DNA of 64,000 nucleotides from Entomortierella parvispora. Its lineage: Eukaryota > Mortierellomycota > Mortierellomycetes > Mortierellales > Mortierellaceae. Positions 1-11,851 of this stretch are shown one piece after another (within the stretch, counting starts at the first letter, position 1; each line of letters starts with the position of its first letter). The stretch is from the NCBI GenBank assembly GCA_963573315.1, contig OY752144.1:2474501-2538500 (forward strand). The letters run 5' to 3'. The notes beneath the pieces are model-generated. The model saw only the letters and a program-made list of their open reading frames with translations. It was not told where the DNA came from and ran no database searches. A program made the position numbers and the translations under genes.

Positions 1-92
1 AAGAGAGGGGGTGGTGATGAATGTACCTGCTTCTGCTCCATGACGCGCTGGAGGTGGTTGCGCTCGGCATCGTTGAATTGAGAAAAGTCCAT
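1..92 (-). CDS. TIM9: Tim9, small Tim chaperone of the mitochondrial intermembrane space (first exon only, partial)
   Basis: Reading the minus strand from an ATG at 92-90 gives 22 residues ending in the motif MEQKQ, then a GT donor at 26-25 in phase 0 (exon 27-92). The segment HLQRVMEQKQ matches the N-terminal helix of fungal Tim9 just before its first CX3C region. In the known family, Tim9 forms a hexamer with Tim10 and escorts carrier precursors across the intermembrane space to the TIM22 translocase. The CX3C motifs would lie in the next exon, outside the window, so the identification rests on this short exon. The gene is divergent from RRB1. Confidence 0.72.
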   Translation of the reverse strand, partial: MDFSQFNDAERNHLQRVMEQKQVHSSPPPL

Positions 93-1037
93 GGTTGCTT
101 CCGGTCTGTTTCGTGCGAGAGTGGGTGAAGGATGCAGATACGCTGCAAAAAGGGAAAAATGGGCCGGGAGGCCAGAGACAAGTGGCTTAGCAATTTCCTT
201 TCTCTGGGGACCGATGGTGATGGAGGCAGAGCAGGAAAGACCTCGCAAAAGATGCATGCAAACGGATGGACCTCCCTCATCCCCTCATCTCTTTTCTTTC
301 TTGTTCTTGTTTGTGGATGAACTGACGACTCTCTCCCCCCTTCTGCTCTCCATCACTAGTCGCTTCACTGAAGCATACGCTGGGATAAACAGGTATGTAA
401 ATATGGCCACGCACTCTACTTGATTCTCGCCCACCCCGTCCTCTATCGATAGTTCGCGATGATGATCAAGTCAAAGATATACTCTAAGAGAGGCAGACAC
501 AGCAGCGCAAGCTGGTACAGAGCTGTCTCTCGATGATTACGATTAGTTGTCTAATCTTCTCTCTGAGCGAGCATCCCTTCCCTCCTCACTCCCTCTATTC
601 CTTTCGTTGTCATCTGAACGACATGTTATATCCAATTGGCTGACAAAAAGTTCTTTCTCCACATTGTCCATGGTAGGTAATGCATGGAGGTCAGTAGTAT
701 AGGACAGGATAAGTCAGGAGAGAGGAATAGGCGGCAAGAGTAGACAAAGGCGTGCAACATTGGTCGTGTATTACATTGTCTTTTCCCAGGCACAAGCTCC
801 CTGGCGCTGTTCTTGATGAAATAAAAGCAGTCATGATTGTTTATCGATTTTTTTTTTTTTTTTTCCTGCTCTTTGCCTCGGCATCACAGCTTCTTTTGTT
901 CTTCATTGCTCCTTGCATTCATTCTCTATATCATTCATTCGCCCTTTGATACCACTCCCACCCCACGCTGCATCTTTGGTCTTCCTCTTTCTTTTTTTAT
1001 TTATTAGTACCCTTCTTTAATCCACACTTCATTCATC
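93..1037. promoter_or_regulatory. Divergent intergenic region between TIM9 and RRB1
   Basis: About 945 bases separate the two start codons. I see no ORF with family resemblance. A poly-T run at about 847-864 and a pyrimidine-rich stretch just before the RRB1 start (about 960-1030) are typical of fungal leaders. No clear TATA box was found. Shared regulation of the two genes is only an inference from their layout. Confidence 0.5.
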
Positions 1038-2831
1038 ATGTCTAAGCGAGTACAGGATCACGACGAGGACATGCGGGACGCAAAGTCCACCTTCAATGTC
1101 GCAGGACGCATCACCGTCGAGGACGAGGGCATGGGCGAGTTTGAGGATCCCTGGGAGGATGAGGTGGAGAGTGACCAGGAGGTCATTATTGAAAATGACG
1201 ATGACGACGATGACGAAGGTAAAGTGACCTCTCAACTTTTTCTATTTTGTTACCTTCTCGTTGTCAGGAACTTGTGTGTTGTCATTGTATAAAAAACATG
1301 GCGGCCTGTTGTCCATAGGATCGCTACCAGCTACCATAGCTCATAATACTTACCTATCTTATTTCCGGCGATATCTTTTCATCCATTTCATCGATGGTTT
1401 AGGCATGGACTTGGACCAGGCCAAGCACGATATCGACATGGACCAGGACAAGGAGGAAGACGAGGATGTGCGCGTGTACTTGCCAGGACAGGCTTTGGAG
1501 AAGGATGAGGTTCTGGAGGCTGATCAGTCCGCATACGAAATGTTGCACAGCATGAACGTCAAGTGGCCCTGCCTCAGTTTCGATGTCCTCTGGGACCAGC
1601 TTGGAGATGAACGTTGCACCTTCCCCGCCACCGCCTATGTTGTTACCGGTACCCAGGCCGATTTGAGCCAGAACAACGAGGTCCTTGTCATGAAGATGAG
1701 TCAGTTGGCAAAAACCAAGAACGACGACGGCAACATGAGCGATGACGAGAGTGACGATGATGAAGTCGATGAGGATCCTATCTTGGAGTACAAGAGCATG
1801 AAGCACAACGGAGGCGTTAACCGCATTAGAGTAAGCAACAATTATTTTCGACCAAGGAAGCTTTTTTTTTCTTCTCCCATGTTCTTGTGTCCTTGGGTAT
1901 GAGTTGACATTAACCAATAATGGATTACAACCATCTTTTCTAGGTTATGCCTCAGCGTGACCAGCAGATTGCGGCCACTTGGGCGGATACCGGCAAGGTA
2001 CATCTCTGGGACTTGGCTCCTCATATCCGTGCATTGGATGTTCCTGGAACTCAGATCCCCGAATCGGCCAAGAAGCCTATCTACACTGTCGAGTCGCATG
2101 GACGCTGTGAAGGTTTTGCCATGGATTGGTCCGAGACTGTCCCTGGTCGCTTGTTGACGGGTGATTTGAACGGAAAGATTTACATGACGACTTTGAACTG
2201 CGCCAACGGATCCGTGACACCCGACCGTGTTCCTTTTGTCGGTCACCAGAGCTCGATTGAAGATTTGCAGTGGTCTCCTTCAGAAAAGGGCGTGTTTGCG
2301 TCCTGCTCTGCGGATCAGACTGTCAGAGTTTGGGATATTCGGTCCAAGAAGAGAGCTGGACTTGAGGTCAAGGTGCACAACTCGGATGTGAACGTGATCA
2401 GCTGGAACAAGAAGTTGCCATACATGTTGGCCTCTGGATCGGATGAGGGCGTGTTCAGTGTTTGGGATTTGCGTCAGCTGTCGCAGAATGCCGCCAACCC
2501 TACCCCTATTGCAACCTTCAAGTGGCATCAGGCACCGATCACGTCGATCGAATGGCACCCAACGGACGAGTCTGTGTTGGCGGTTGCAGGCGCAGATGAT
2601 CAGATTACACTGTGGGATTTCTCTGTAGAACACGACGCTGAGGAGGCGTTGAACGGAACGAGTCAAAAGGCGATTGTGAACGAGGCCGGAGTGGAGGTTC
2701 CACCACAACTGATGTTTGTGCATCAGGGCCAGCAGGATGTCAAGGAGTTGCACTGGCATCGCCAGATCCCAGGTTGTGTCATCTCTACAGCAGGATCCGG
2801 CTTTAACATCTTCAAGACGATCTCGATTTAA
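1038..2831 (+). CDS. RRB1: Ribosome assembly WD-repeat protein RRB1 (GRWD1 family)
   Basis: Three exons: 1038-1218, 1403-1830 and 1944-2831, giving 498 residues. In yeast, Rrb1 is a nuclear chaperone that binds ribosomal protein L3 for 60S assembly; the human homologue is GRWD1. The N-terminus is acidic (Asp/Glu run around residues 50-60). An H4-binding-like segment (around AYEMLHSMNVKWPCLSFD) follows near residue 95, then a second acidic run around 175-195. WD40 repeats fill about residues 205-495, with VRVWDIRS, FSVWDLRQ and ITLWDFS strands. The C-terminus (LHWHRQIPG, FNIFKTISI) matches the family signature. Length is normal (human about 446, yeast about 511). Both introns carry GTAA donors and TAG acceptors and keep the frame. 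Confidence 0.95.
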
Positions 2832-3386
2832 AAAAGTATTAGAGTCTTTTTTTTCCCCTTCCTTGCACCCCTCATATCCAGAAACCTCTTCTTTCATATA
2901 TTCTCCATCCTAGCATTTTATTTTTTGCAATGAACACACCCAACACAGCAATGATTCCAGAAAAGATGGTAATGGTGAAGAGGAGCAGGAATAGGTGAAA
3001 GACAAGGGGAAAAGATGAAGACCGAGATAAAGAGAAGGACAGAGGTTCAAACTGGCCCAAGCACAGTGTCAGTGCGCGTGCCTGACAGGGCGGGACGCTA
3101 GCAGGACAGGTGGACAAACGGACCTTGCACGGCCGACTGGACTCTATGGGAGCAAGCGGCGAAATCACATTCAAATTGGGCGTCTCTACCTTGTCTGCTC
3201 CCGTCTCTCTTCCCTCTTGCCCTTTGTATCGAACATCCTTCCCGTCGCATTCTCTCATTTATTCATTCTTCCATCCATCTACCCGTCCACCCAACCATCC
3301 AGCAGTCAACAGTCAACAGTCAACAGTCCCTCTTTCAGTCTACCTCTACCTCTACCTCTCTCCTCGCAACATACCCAACACCTACA
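2832..3386. other. Intergenic region after RRB1
   Basis: Contains the RRB1 3' end and the leader of the next gene. Just before the next start are small tandem repeats (a 7-bp AGTCAAC unit near 3304-3325 and a 6-bp CTACCT unit near 3340-3358). No coding signal. Confidence 0.5.
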
Positions 3387-5349
3387 ATGACTTCGCCCGA
3401 GATTAGCTTTGGCTCCTCATCCAGAAGCAGCATCAGCGAACTGAGCGACATTAGCGGCAGCAACAACGATTTCATCAATGGTAAACCAGAGCGGGAACAA
3501 GAGTGGAGAGACGGTCGCATTACGTTTGCATGTCTTCATAGAGTTTTGTCTCTATCGTCCCCCCTTCCTATTTTTGCTCTGGACAGGGGAAATTTTCATA
3601 AAAAGACGAACGAGCGACGCGCCTTTCATTTTCATGTGTCAGAGCAATTATTTCCCCTCCCTTGCGCCTTTTCGACCTCTACTAAATCCGAACCCACCAC
3701 CAACAGACGATGGTCTTTCATTTGAACATGTCGTCCGATCGTCAATTAGACAGAGACAGAGACAGAGACATAGAGAGAGAGAGAGGATCCTGTGTTTTTT
3801 TTGGGTGTGTCTCGCTATGCCTTGTGTTTTGTTGTTGTTGGGGGAACAGAGATCACTTTTGAGCGATACCGCAGACACGATAGCCATCCATATCCCTTCC
3901 CATCCATGCACGGTGTGGTGTTGCAAGAAACCAGAGTTCACAACGGACAAGCATTCGTGAACTAACGCACGCCTGTCTCTCTCGATGTTCAATGTTGCTA
4001 CAGTAGACAAGAATATGGAGTTTATCTGGTGGATCGCCAACCGATTGACCAGCTATGATGAAGAGATGCACAAAGAAATCCTGGATGACTTTTTCACAGA
4101 CGATGCAAAGTAAGTGGGGAACATCTGCAAAAGACCCGAAACAGAAAGGATGCGGGCTTATCTAAAAGACTAGAGAGGAGAGAGAAAAAAAGAATTTTGG
4201 CAGTAACAGACATTCTTATGGCAACTAGGTACATCCATCCAGCACTGACTGTTGAGGGAAAGTTCAATATCCGGAAAGTCTTTCGTGTCTGGACTTCACT
4301 GAACAAGGATGAACCTGAGGTGACCAATATCGTGTTTGAGTAAGTCATACAGCAGCCTTGGTGCATGCGTGCGTGCGTGTGTTTTTTTACCAACAACCGG
4401 GGCAGGCAAACAGGAAGGGAAAAATCATTCCTGTCATGCAACCATGCAACCATTGCAACATCAACAAAAGACAAATTTTGGGGACATGATGATAACGAGG
4501 GGTCGGGGCATAAGGCAAGGGAGAGGAGAGCATATCCACCCTTGACATCACTCGTTCAAAGGACCATTGGATAAATAATAGGTGACGCATCCTACATCAT
4601 CTGCCTTTCCTTTTCCCTCTGCTCCTCCCCTCCCCTCAGGATCGACAACAGCGCTTGAAAACCACAACCGATGTCAACAAACACAAAGCTTCAAGCCGAA
4701 AAATATCATGATCCAAAAGACACTGAACCTGGGAGCTGGCTTCAAGCGAATTAACTTTATCCCGCACCTTTTTACCATTAGTGGGAACACAGCTGTGATT
4801 TCCGTCCTTCAAAACCTACGGCCGCGTCTCTTCCCGTTTGTTCATATGCAAGTCCCTGCAACGACAACACTCCTCTTCCGGGAGTCACCCATTGGACCAA
4901 TGATTTACAGTCAACAGGATTCATGGACGCTGGAGGGGATCGTTCAGTCAGTGCCTTTGCTCGGCTGGTGGTATGACCATGTGGTCCGCAACATTTTAGG
5001 GTCACTGATGACAAGCGCTGGAGGGTTCTTGCACACAGCGAACCAAACCACGGGCTATTTGCAATTTCGAGCCGATGAGGTCACCCAGTTTTCCAACGCC
5101 ATCATTGAGAAATCCAGCACGGACATCCAGACACGAAGCCGGGAAATGACGGCCAAGGCCCAGTCCATGGTCGAGACTGCAAAGGGTACGGTGGAGAAAA
5201 GGGTTGCGACAGCAAGAGAGGAGGTTGAGAGGATGAGGAGGATGATGAGGCCCAGGAGTCCGCTCCTTCCGTTCATTGGGGCGGCCAACCCCACCCCTGC
5301 CTTGGAAGCTCCAGTGCCGACAAAAGCGATTACAGAAGGTTCGGAATAA
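3387..5349 (+). CDS. SigF-like NTF2-fold domain protein
   Basis: Four exons reconstructed by phase: 3387-3480, 4004-4109 (or from 4007), 4229-4339 and 4782-5349; 292 residues. The core reads DDFFTDDAKYIHPAL, then VFRVWTSLN, then VFDGNTAVISVLQ, then LRPRLFPFVHMQVP. This is the order expected for the fungal SigF-like NTF2-like family, a SnoaL-type fold of unknown biochemical role. A later segment (EGIVQSVPLLGWWYDHVVR) is also family-like and may be a membrane-associated helix. The C-terminal 80 residues are helical and charged. Introns 1 and 3 are long (about 523 and 442 bases) while intron 2 is 119. Splicing intron 3 at 4781 restores the conserved VFDGNTAVIS junction; reading straight through from 4582 does not. 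Function is not known. Confidence 0.62.
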
Positions 5350-6091
5350 AAAGGACCAAGTCAAGACAACCATTTTTGTACTCCCACCCACTCACTCCAC
5401 TTTACCATACTCACGCTGTCACCCAGAAAATAATAAAATCGGAGGGTTTGCCCGACCCGAAGGACGCGTCTTTTTTTTTTTTTTTTCGCGTCAAATTTTT
5501 TTCTCTTGATTTGCCACCAAATCATGAATATCTCTTTTTTTTTTCTCTCTGCATGTTTACGCAAAAGTTGATACATCTGGGGAGTAGGGGCAGGTGACTG
5601 AGAGAAACAACTTTTTATTGTACGAGATGTTTAGGAGGCGGAGGAGGTATTTACATAATCTCAGAGCAACGAGGGGTAGAGGGGGAGGTGGAAGAAACTT
5701 CTTGGAAACAAAGAAAAGAAAAAAGAGAGCTGGGAGAAGAAGGAAGTGGCAAGGGGTAAAATGAAAGACAGAGAGCAAGGGAGAAGGAGAGGCAAAGAGA
5801 AAGAGAGGCAAAGAAAGAGATGAGGGGGGGAGGCTGTAAGAGGGGAAAGTTGATAAAAATACAAAACAGGCGTCGCGCTTGTTGTTTGTGTCTTGACATT
5901 TGGCTGCCAAGACCTGGAGTCGGCTTGTTTTTTGTTGTTGTTGTTGTTGTTATTGTTGTTGTTTTGGTGATGTTACAGGACGAACGGGAAGAGAAAGAAA
6001 GAAAGAAAGAAAGAGAGAAATATACACAATGAAATGAACGACAAGAACAAAAGATAGCCAAAAGAGGGCGAGTGAAAGGGGTGGTACACAA
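5350..6091. other. Convergent 3' intergenic region
   Basis: Lies between the 3' ends of the NTF2-fold gene and the minus-strand gene ending at 6092. It holds poly-T runs (5471-5486, 5535-5544), a purine-rich tract (5690-5830) that gives spurious minus-strand ORFs, and a TTG-rich run near 5930-5960. No gene seen. Confidence 0.5.
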
Positions 6092-7330
6092 TCAGAGACG
6101 TCGATTCCGGCGACCGTCGGCAACGACACCCCGAGAACGCGTCTCGGCAAATTGGCGACTGTATTGTCCAGCCTTTTGAGAGCACCAGCCGTCCTCATGA
6201 GCTGCAACCTGAGCGATCCGTTTCAAAGACTGATGGGCCGTCATCTGCTTCCTGCAATCTCCGTCACGCGATCCTTTAGCCGTGCTGCTGCTGCTTTGGG
6301 TTGTCGCCGCAGTAATGGTGACAGAAGGAAGATTAGGTCCAAAATAAGAACCCGAAGAGAAAGTGGCGGTGGTGGAAGGTGAGGCGTCGGCCTCTGAATA
6401 CGCGCCAGAGAGGCGTCGGCGGCGATCCATCGCTGGCGAGATCCGTGATGATTCCGAGATGATTGGCATTGTGCTATTCAGAGATGAATGGCTGCTTGCA
6501 CGGTGTCCTCCATTGCTTCCATGAAGGTAGACTTCTGTCGTGGGAGAGAAGGTCACGGTGGCTCTTGAAACAGATCGCCGACGTCCTTGTGAAGAGGAGG
6601 CGAGGGAGGAGGAGGAAGCCACCAAAGAGGCTGATGATAAGGAAGATGACGACGTGGACGCGTTCTGATGAATCATCACCGCATCCTCAAAATACTCGCA
6701 TTGCTGTTGCGATCGCGAGGCCTGATTCAAGCGTCGGTTGTACTGGCGGTGATAGCTGTAATTGCCGCCATTATTACTATTATTGTTGTTATTGATGGTA
6801 CCGCCATGGATGTGGAGACCATTATAGTGGCCATGGCTGTTGTAGTAAGAGTTCTGATGACGATATGGCTGTTGATGCAGAGGTTGCTGCGGTGAGTAAT
6901 GTTGCTGACCATAGTAGCTTCCTGAGCGATAGCCGAACGATCTCGCGCCCGATGCCCTTGAGAGCGAGGAGTGCGAGGAGGTGGAAGAAGAAGGGGACGA
7001 GTTTGTGGGCGAAGACGTGAGCGAAGGAGGGGAAGAGGACCCAGGCGAGGTCGAGACCAGATTATGTTGGTAATGTGGGTTGAAAGAGTGCCGTTCCTCG
7101 CAAGGGAATTGGTGTTTAGCCTGTTCTCTTTGGCGTTCCAAGGCTGTCAATTCGCTAAAGATGGAGTAGAACCTGGGGTAGTCCTCCTCTTCCTGTCGAG
7201 TTTTGGTCTGAACAGGACTTTGTTGTTGTTGGAATTCATGATGAGAGTGTAAGGAAGGGACAGAGTCTTTTGAAGAGCGGATTTGGAGATGACTGCTGAA
7301 GAAAGAGCGAAGGTTGCTGAAACTCCCCAT
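6092..7330 (-). CDS. Hypothetical low-complexity protein
   Basis: A single-exon frame of 412 residues from an ATG at 7330 to TGA at 6092. I do not recognise a family. The protein is Ser-rich, with a Gln/His/Tyr/Asn-rich middle (about residues 140-205, including an Asn run), and is probably disordered. A basic motif GRRRSVSRATVTFSP (about residue 245) is followed by the segment MDRRRRLSG; both look like kinase or 14-3-3 type sites, which is inference. The N-terminus has a helix-like segment (YSIFSELTALERQREQ). The frame stays open over 1.2 kb of mixed composition, which supports coding. Confidence 0.6.
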   Translation of the reverse strand: MGSFSNLRSFFSSHLQIRSSKDSVPSLHSHHEFQQQQSPVQTKTRQEEEDYPRFYSIFSELTALERQREQAKHQFPCEERHSFNPHYQHNLVSTSPGSSSPPSLTSSPTNSSPSSSTSSHSSLSRASGARSFGYRSGSYYGQQHYSPQQPLHQQPYRHQNSYYNSHGHYNGLHIHGGTINNNNNSNNGGNYSYHRQYNRRLNQASRSQQQCEYFEDAVMIHQNASTSSSSLSSASLVASSSSLASSSQGRRRSVSRATVTFSPTTEVYLHGSNGGHRASSHSSLNSTMPIISESSRISPAMDRRRRLSGAYSEADASPSTTATFSSGSYFGPNLPSVTITAATTQSSSSTAKGSRDGDCRKQMTAHQSLKRIAQVAAHEDGWCSQKAGQYSRQFAETRSRGVVADGRRNRRL

Positions 7331-10300
7331 AGCTGCGTTCCTTTGCAGTCAAACGAAAGAGGCGCTGGAGTGGAAGTGTGGAGAGGTGTGGAGAAGAGGA
7401 TAGAAGAAGAAAAAGGGTTGAAGAGTTGCAAAGTAGGTGTGGACTGGGATTCGGAGTTGGAAGAGTTCAAAAAGGGTGCGTGTCTTGTGTGAGAGAGGAA
7501 CAAGAAAGAAGAGTAAAAGAGAGAGAGGAGGCGAATGGGAGCGGGAGTGTGAGTGAGGTGGAGTGGATGAGAATGACACTTTTCGATGGAATGAATCGAG
7601 TTGAGTTGAGCTGAATTGAATTTGAATCTGAATGAGAAGGAGAAAAAAAAAAGAAGACAAGAGAACAGAAGAGAAGAGGAAAGACAAAGCGAAAAGGACA
7701 CAAGAGGAAACCATGACATGAACCAGAAAAAAAAGCGAGACACACAGGAAATCGGCTTTGTGCCCGTGTAAATGGCCGATCAGCAATGGAGGCAATTCAG
7801 TCGCGTCCGACTGAATACGAGAGTGAATCGGACGAAAATCTTTTTTTTTTCCTTCACGCTCTCGTCGTGTCCCTTCTCGCTCACGCTCAGGGAGAGACAC
7901 GCGCGAGACACCTTCAGCTGTCGTCTATGGATCCAGGCCCTGGTCTCTTTTTCGGATGCATCTTCTCACCCTGCGGTTGCTCCTCCTCGCTCAGTTCTTG
8001 GCGAGACCTAGTCTGGTCTGTCCGTCAATCTGACTAGGGGACAGGATTCTCGCTCGCTCTTTTCATTCTTTTTCTCTCTCTCTCTCTCTCGTTCGTATCT
8101 CTCTGATTTGGTCCAAAAGAGTCAAGCCAAGACAAAAAAAGCAGTAATTGGGATGGACGGATGAAAATGGAGTCAAGCGAAAAGGGGTGGGTGACCGACT
8201 GCATGCGGTACCGTGTCGTGCCGTAGTATGCAGCTGTCTAATTTATTATTTACTCCTCTGTTCAGCCTGTCTGCTTTTCCGTCAGCAATATCATCCGGGA
8301 CAGAAAGAGAGAGAGAAGCCTCCAGGCTGACGGGAAAGACCGCTATAGAGCAAGTACCTTTGCGAAGGAGGAGGACTGATGGACTGAGCTTCGTCTGTTG
8401 ATCCCATCTTTCAGCGAAACAGTTAGTCAGTCATCACCAAGGCGATGAACGATAAGAGGATGGACTGCCTGCCTGACCCTTTCCATTCCGCATCTCGGCG
8501 TGTGCGTGACAACCACAAGAATTCATGATGACAATCATGATGAATGATGAAAACATCAATACACCGTCACTGCCACAGTCATCTCTACCCTGCCGTTCAT
8601 TTCAAGTGGATCTCCCCACAACATGACATGCCTCGTATTAGATAACCCAACCACTTATCCATTGCTCACGTCCACAGACCACATTTTGTTAAAAATATTC
8701 ACTGATTGAGATGGGAATGAGAGGGCTGTACTAATTGACCGTTGTCCTTCCAATTCATTTTGATGATTGCTCAGAGAGAAGCAACAATTGCGAGAGAAGA
8801 AAAGAGGAGACGCCCATCAGTCATTGAAAGATACAACACATCGGCCTCGGCTTGCCAATCAGGTCAAAACAGATCACCCATTCCCACAAAGATGTCGCGT
8901 CTTGTGCTCATGTTGCAAATTCTTGTGACATCTGGTGGTGGCATCATTCACCATCACACAGGAACGGAATACAACCCCTCCCGGTGGTCATCCTATCATG
9001 TGGGTGGATAAATTTGTGTGTTGGCTTCTTGTCTTTTTTTTAATAGGGTATAACGCCAAGCACACCGTGCACATTGCAATTCAGTTCAAGGCACCACACC
9101 GAGAGATCAGGATGACACCCCTCCTGCATCACCGTAGAGGGGGGAAGAGTTGCTCTTGTGTGATCAATGCCGCAGCGCGATATATAGCAAAAAAAAAAAA
9201 GGCATATCATGAGGGCGCAAGGAAGGAGGCGCGTCGACTGTCTCCGCAAGCGGTATGCAAAGGGCGCAGGTGATTGTCCTTTATTCCCTTCCTGCCAAGA
9301 GTGGGGAGGAAAGAAAGGGAAAAAAAAGCCCGGCTAGGCCGCCAAGTCATGTCGGTATTCTTTCGCAGCTCTGTAAGCAATGATCAATCCCGATCTCAAT
9401 CCCATCCCAACTTTGCAACTAATCGTGCATGAGCACATCGAGACTCCCTTGTAATCAAGGTCAGGCACAGCGCCCCCAAAGGTTGTCTGTCGATCTCTGA
9501 GACAAAGACATATTCTCCGTGATCACTCGAGCCAACCTTGTCCCTCGATACACCGGCCATTGGACCAATCACAGCCACCGAGGCACCCGATCGACCCCTG
9601 ACCGCTCTCATTGGTCGCCACCATCTCCAGGTCAGCAAACAGGAATTAGTCCAGCACTTTGCCATGTATCACGAAAACCAGAAAACTGCCATGCAAAAGA
9701 ACATGCTCTCACTCATGGTGAATCAGCCTATTCCTTCCTGTTGTCATCCACCGCATCCTCTGATCGTCGTCAAGGTCCTAACGACGTTCTTCCCCTCTCT
9801 CTCTCCTTTTTCTCGCCCTTCCTCGTTGTTTCTCCCTGCTCACGCGGCCTTTGATTGGTCTTTTCCTGCTCACGACGTCTTCAAACAAATAACAAAGTCC
9901 TGGACCATGACGGGTTGTTCCATGCAAGCGTTCAATCATCTTGGTTCTTGCTGCTCACGTCTTTCACCCTCCCTTCTCCTCTGACCCCCTGTTGTTTGTG
10001 CCTCCGTGCTACGTGAACATGGATGAAAATGAATTTTGGACAAGGAAAAAGATGAGACACGGGCGACTCTTTTTTGTCTGTCGTGTTCTTTTCGCCGATC
10101 TCCAAAGCAACTCTGTTTCGTACAAACGCCTCCTTAACAGGCTCTGTTTCTGGCTTTGTGCAATGGCAGTAAACACTTTGGCTCGTCTCTCTCTCTGTCT
10201 TTGGGGTCATCGTTTCTCCTGTCTTTCCTTTCTTTCTCTATGCCCTCCTAATCCTCTGTCTCTTCTCTTGTCGTTCATCGCCTCCTGAGATATCAGGCTC

Positions 10301-10486
10301 GCCCGTTATGAGGCCAATGCATTTCCAATTGAACGTTGATTACAAATGAAAGGAGGGATCACGGAGAAAAAAAAATGAATGGCACATGGAAAAAGTAACT
10401 CTCGACTAGGAACGCGCTGGCGTTTTTTTTCTTTTGCTTATCTTTCTCCTTCTTTCTTGTCTCCCCATCTTTTTCTTTATTATCAA
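7331..10486. other. Gene-poor region of about 3.2 kb
   Basis: Begins with a purine-rich tract that is the CT-rich leader of the minus-strand gene starting at 7330. A (CT)n run lies at about 8068-8090. CCAAT-type boxes occur near 9560 (GGACCAATCAC), 9610 (CATTGGTC) and 9853 (GATTGGTC), suggesting regulatory DNA. Open frames near 8742-9011 and 9538-9984 lack good starts and family resemblance. No gene supported. Confidence 0.4.
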
Positions 10487-11851
10487 TCATTCATCCAATG
10501 GATTGTCTGGGTTTACATCCAAGAACCCAGCGTTGGGAAGATTTTTACGTTTGAGCATGAACGAAAACTTTTCCATGTTGTTCCAGATGTACCGAGGGAC
10601 GTCCCTGTTCAACGGAATATAATCCAACTCTTCTGTATGACGCTCAAAGAGATCAACGCCTTCCCGGAAATGGTTCAAGATATAGGCCCTGTCCTTGAAC
10701 TTTGGGTGGTTATACTCGGTATGGGACCAGGAATCTATCTTGCGGACGACCTGAGTCAAGTTTGGAAAACACCATGTACAGTGATAGCATTGGTCTTGAA
10801 TGATGGGAATGTGCCCTTGGCTTCGAAGATCTCGTAGGCGTTGTCCTGCCATGGTCCAATTCTTCTCGGCTACCCAAGGGAGCGAGGACTCCCTCGAAAA
10901 GGCCACGAATTTGGAGATATCCCGGCTCAACATCTCTGACTCTCGATCTCGGAACCGGACCAGCAAAGGTCCATGCCATCGGTTGTATGCCCGATATTCA
11001 AACGAGAAAAAATAATGACCGCAACTCAATCGAATCACATCCCCTTCGGAAGTGGGCGTGCCCTCCATGAGTTTCTGACCCATCACTGTCTCAGGGTCCG
11101 GGTTCTTGAGTGCCTTCAGAAAAGATCGCCTAGGCACCTCGTCCAGATCCGACATGATGATCCAATCCCGTTCTCGGGGTTTCCGAATAGTCAAGGCGAG
11201 CTTGAACGCTTTGTCCCGGGTATAGTACTCTTGTGTCCATCCTCCCACTCCCCTGGATTTGTAGTAGTTAAAAGCTTCAGAGTCTATATCTGGGATTTGG
11301 ATGTAGACAATCTTGTGTCGAAATTTTCTAAATCGGTCTTCATTCTCGTAAAAGTACAAGGGTTTTGGTCGTCCAGAGAAGGTCGTGGCCGATTCCACCA
11401 CGTAAAAGACATCGACCAAATCGGCCAGTTCTTCCAAACGGATCTCAAGTGAGTCCATTTCATCGTTGATCATGAGAAAGTCAAAGATCTGGATCTGGTT
11501 ATGGATTGTCCTTTGCCGCTCCTGGGCTATTTGGTTGCGGAGGGCTCGGTCCGAGGCCCAGACAGAAGACCTGACCTGTTGGGGTAAAGAAGCAAAGGAA
11601 CCTCCGGAAGGTGTCTTTTGAGGAGATGTAAGGTTCTGGATGGGTGAGATGATGGAAAGGAAGAGCTGATGATGCTGATGGAGCTCTTGGTCGAGATCGG
11701 TTGCTGCTTTGGATTGGGTCGCAATTTCAGTGTGCCGGGATTGGGTCGAGTAGCGGGCAGTATTAAGAAGAAGAAAAACGATAAAAAGAGCGATGCCGCT
11801 GAAGAAAAATCCTCGATGGACTGTCGTCGGCGTGGTCCACGAATCCGACAT
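10487..11851 (-). CDS. Glycosyltransferase family 17 (MGAT3-like), type II membrane protein
   Basis: Single exon of 454 residues. The ATG at 11851 (MSDSWTTPTT) is preferred over an upstream start because it puts a transmembrane anchor (GFFFSGIALFIVFLLLN, residues 14-30) close to the N-terminus, as expected for a Golgi type II enzyme. The catalytic region carries family-17 hallmarks: FDFLMINDEMDSLEIRLEEL (about 123-142), VFYVVESATTFSG, then MSDLDEVPR with the acidic DLDE metal/sugar site at 235-238, and CYHCTWCFPN further on. Known members transfer N-acetylglucosamine, for example the bisecting GlcNAc of N-glycans. The fungal acceptor is unknown. The C-terminus (NAGFLDVNPDNPLDE) is complete. 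Confidence 0.88.
   Translation of the reverse strand: MSDSWTTPTTVHRGFFFSGIALFIVFLLLNTARYSTQSRHTEIATQSKAATDLDQELHQHHQLFLSIISPIQNLTSPQKTPSGGSFASLPQQVRSSVWASDRALRNQIAQERQRTIHNQIQIFDFLMINDEMDSLEIRLEELADLVDVFYVVESATTFSGRPKPLYFYENEDRFRKFRHKIVYIQIPDIDSEAFNYYKSRGVGGWTQEYYTRDKAFKLALTIRKPRERDWIIMSDLDEVPRRSFLKALKNPDPETVMGQKLMEGTPTSEGDVIRLSCGHYFFSFEYRAYNRWHGPLLVRFRDRESEMLSRDISKFVAFSRESSLPWVAEKNWTMAGQRLRDLRSQGHIPIIQDQCYHCTWCFPNLTQVVRKIDSWSHTEYNHPKFKDRAYILNHFREGVDLFERHTEELDYIPLNRDVPRYIWNNMEKFSFMLKRKNLPNAGFLDVNPDNPLDE

Noticed and set aside
4582-4781. 5' extension of the last exon of the NTF2-fold gene
   Set aside because: Although open, it lacks family resemblance; splicing at 4781 restores the conserved junction in phase.
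9538-9984. 148-codon plus-strand frame in the 7.3-10.5 kb gap
   Set aside because: No ATG start, CT-rich second half, CCAAT boxes inside; more likely regulatory DNA.
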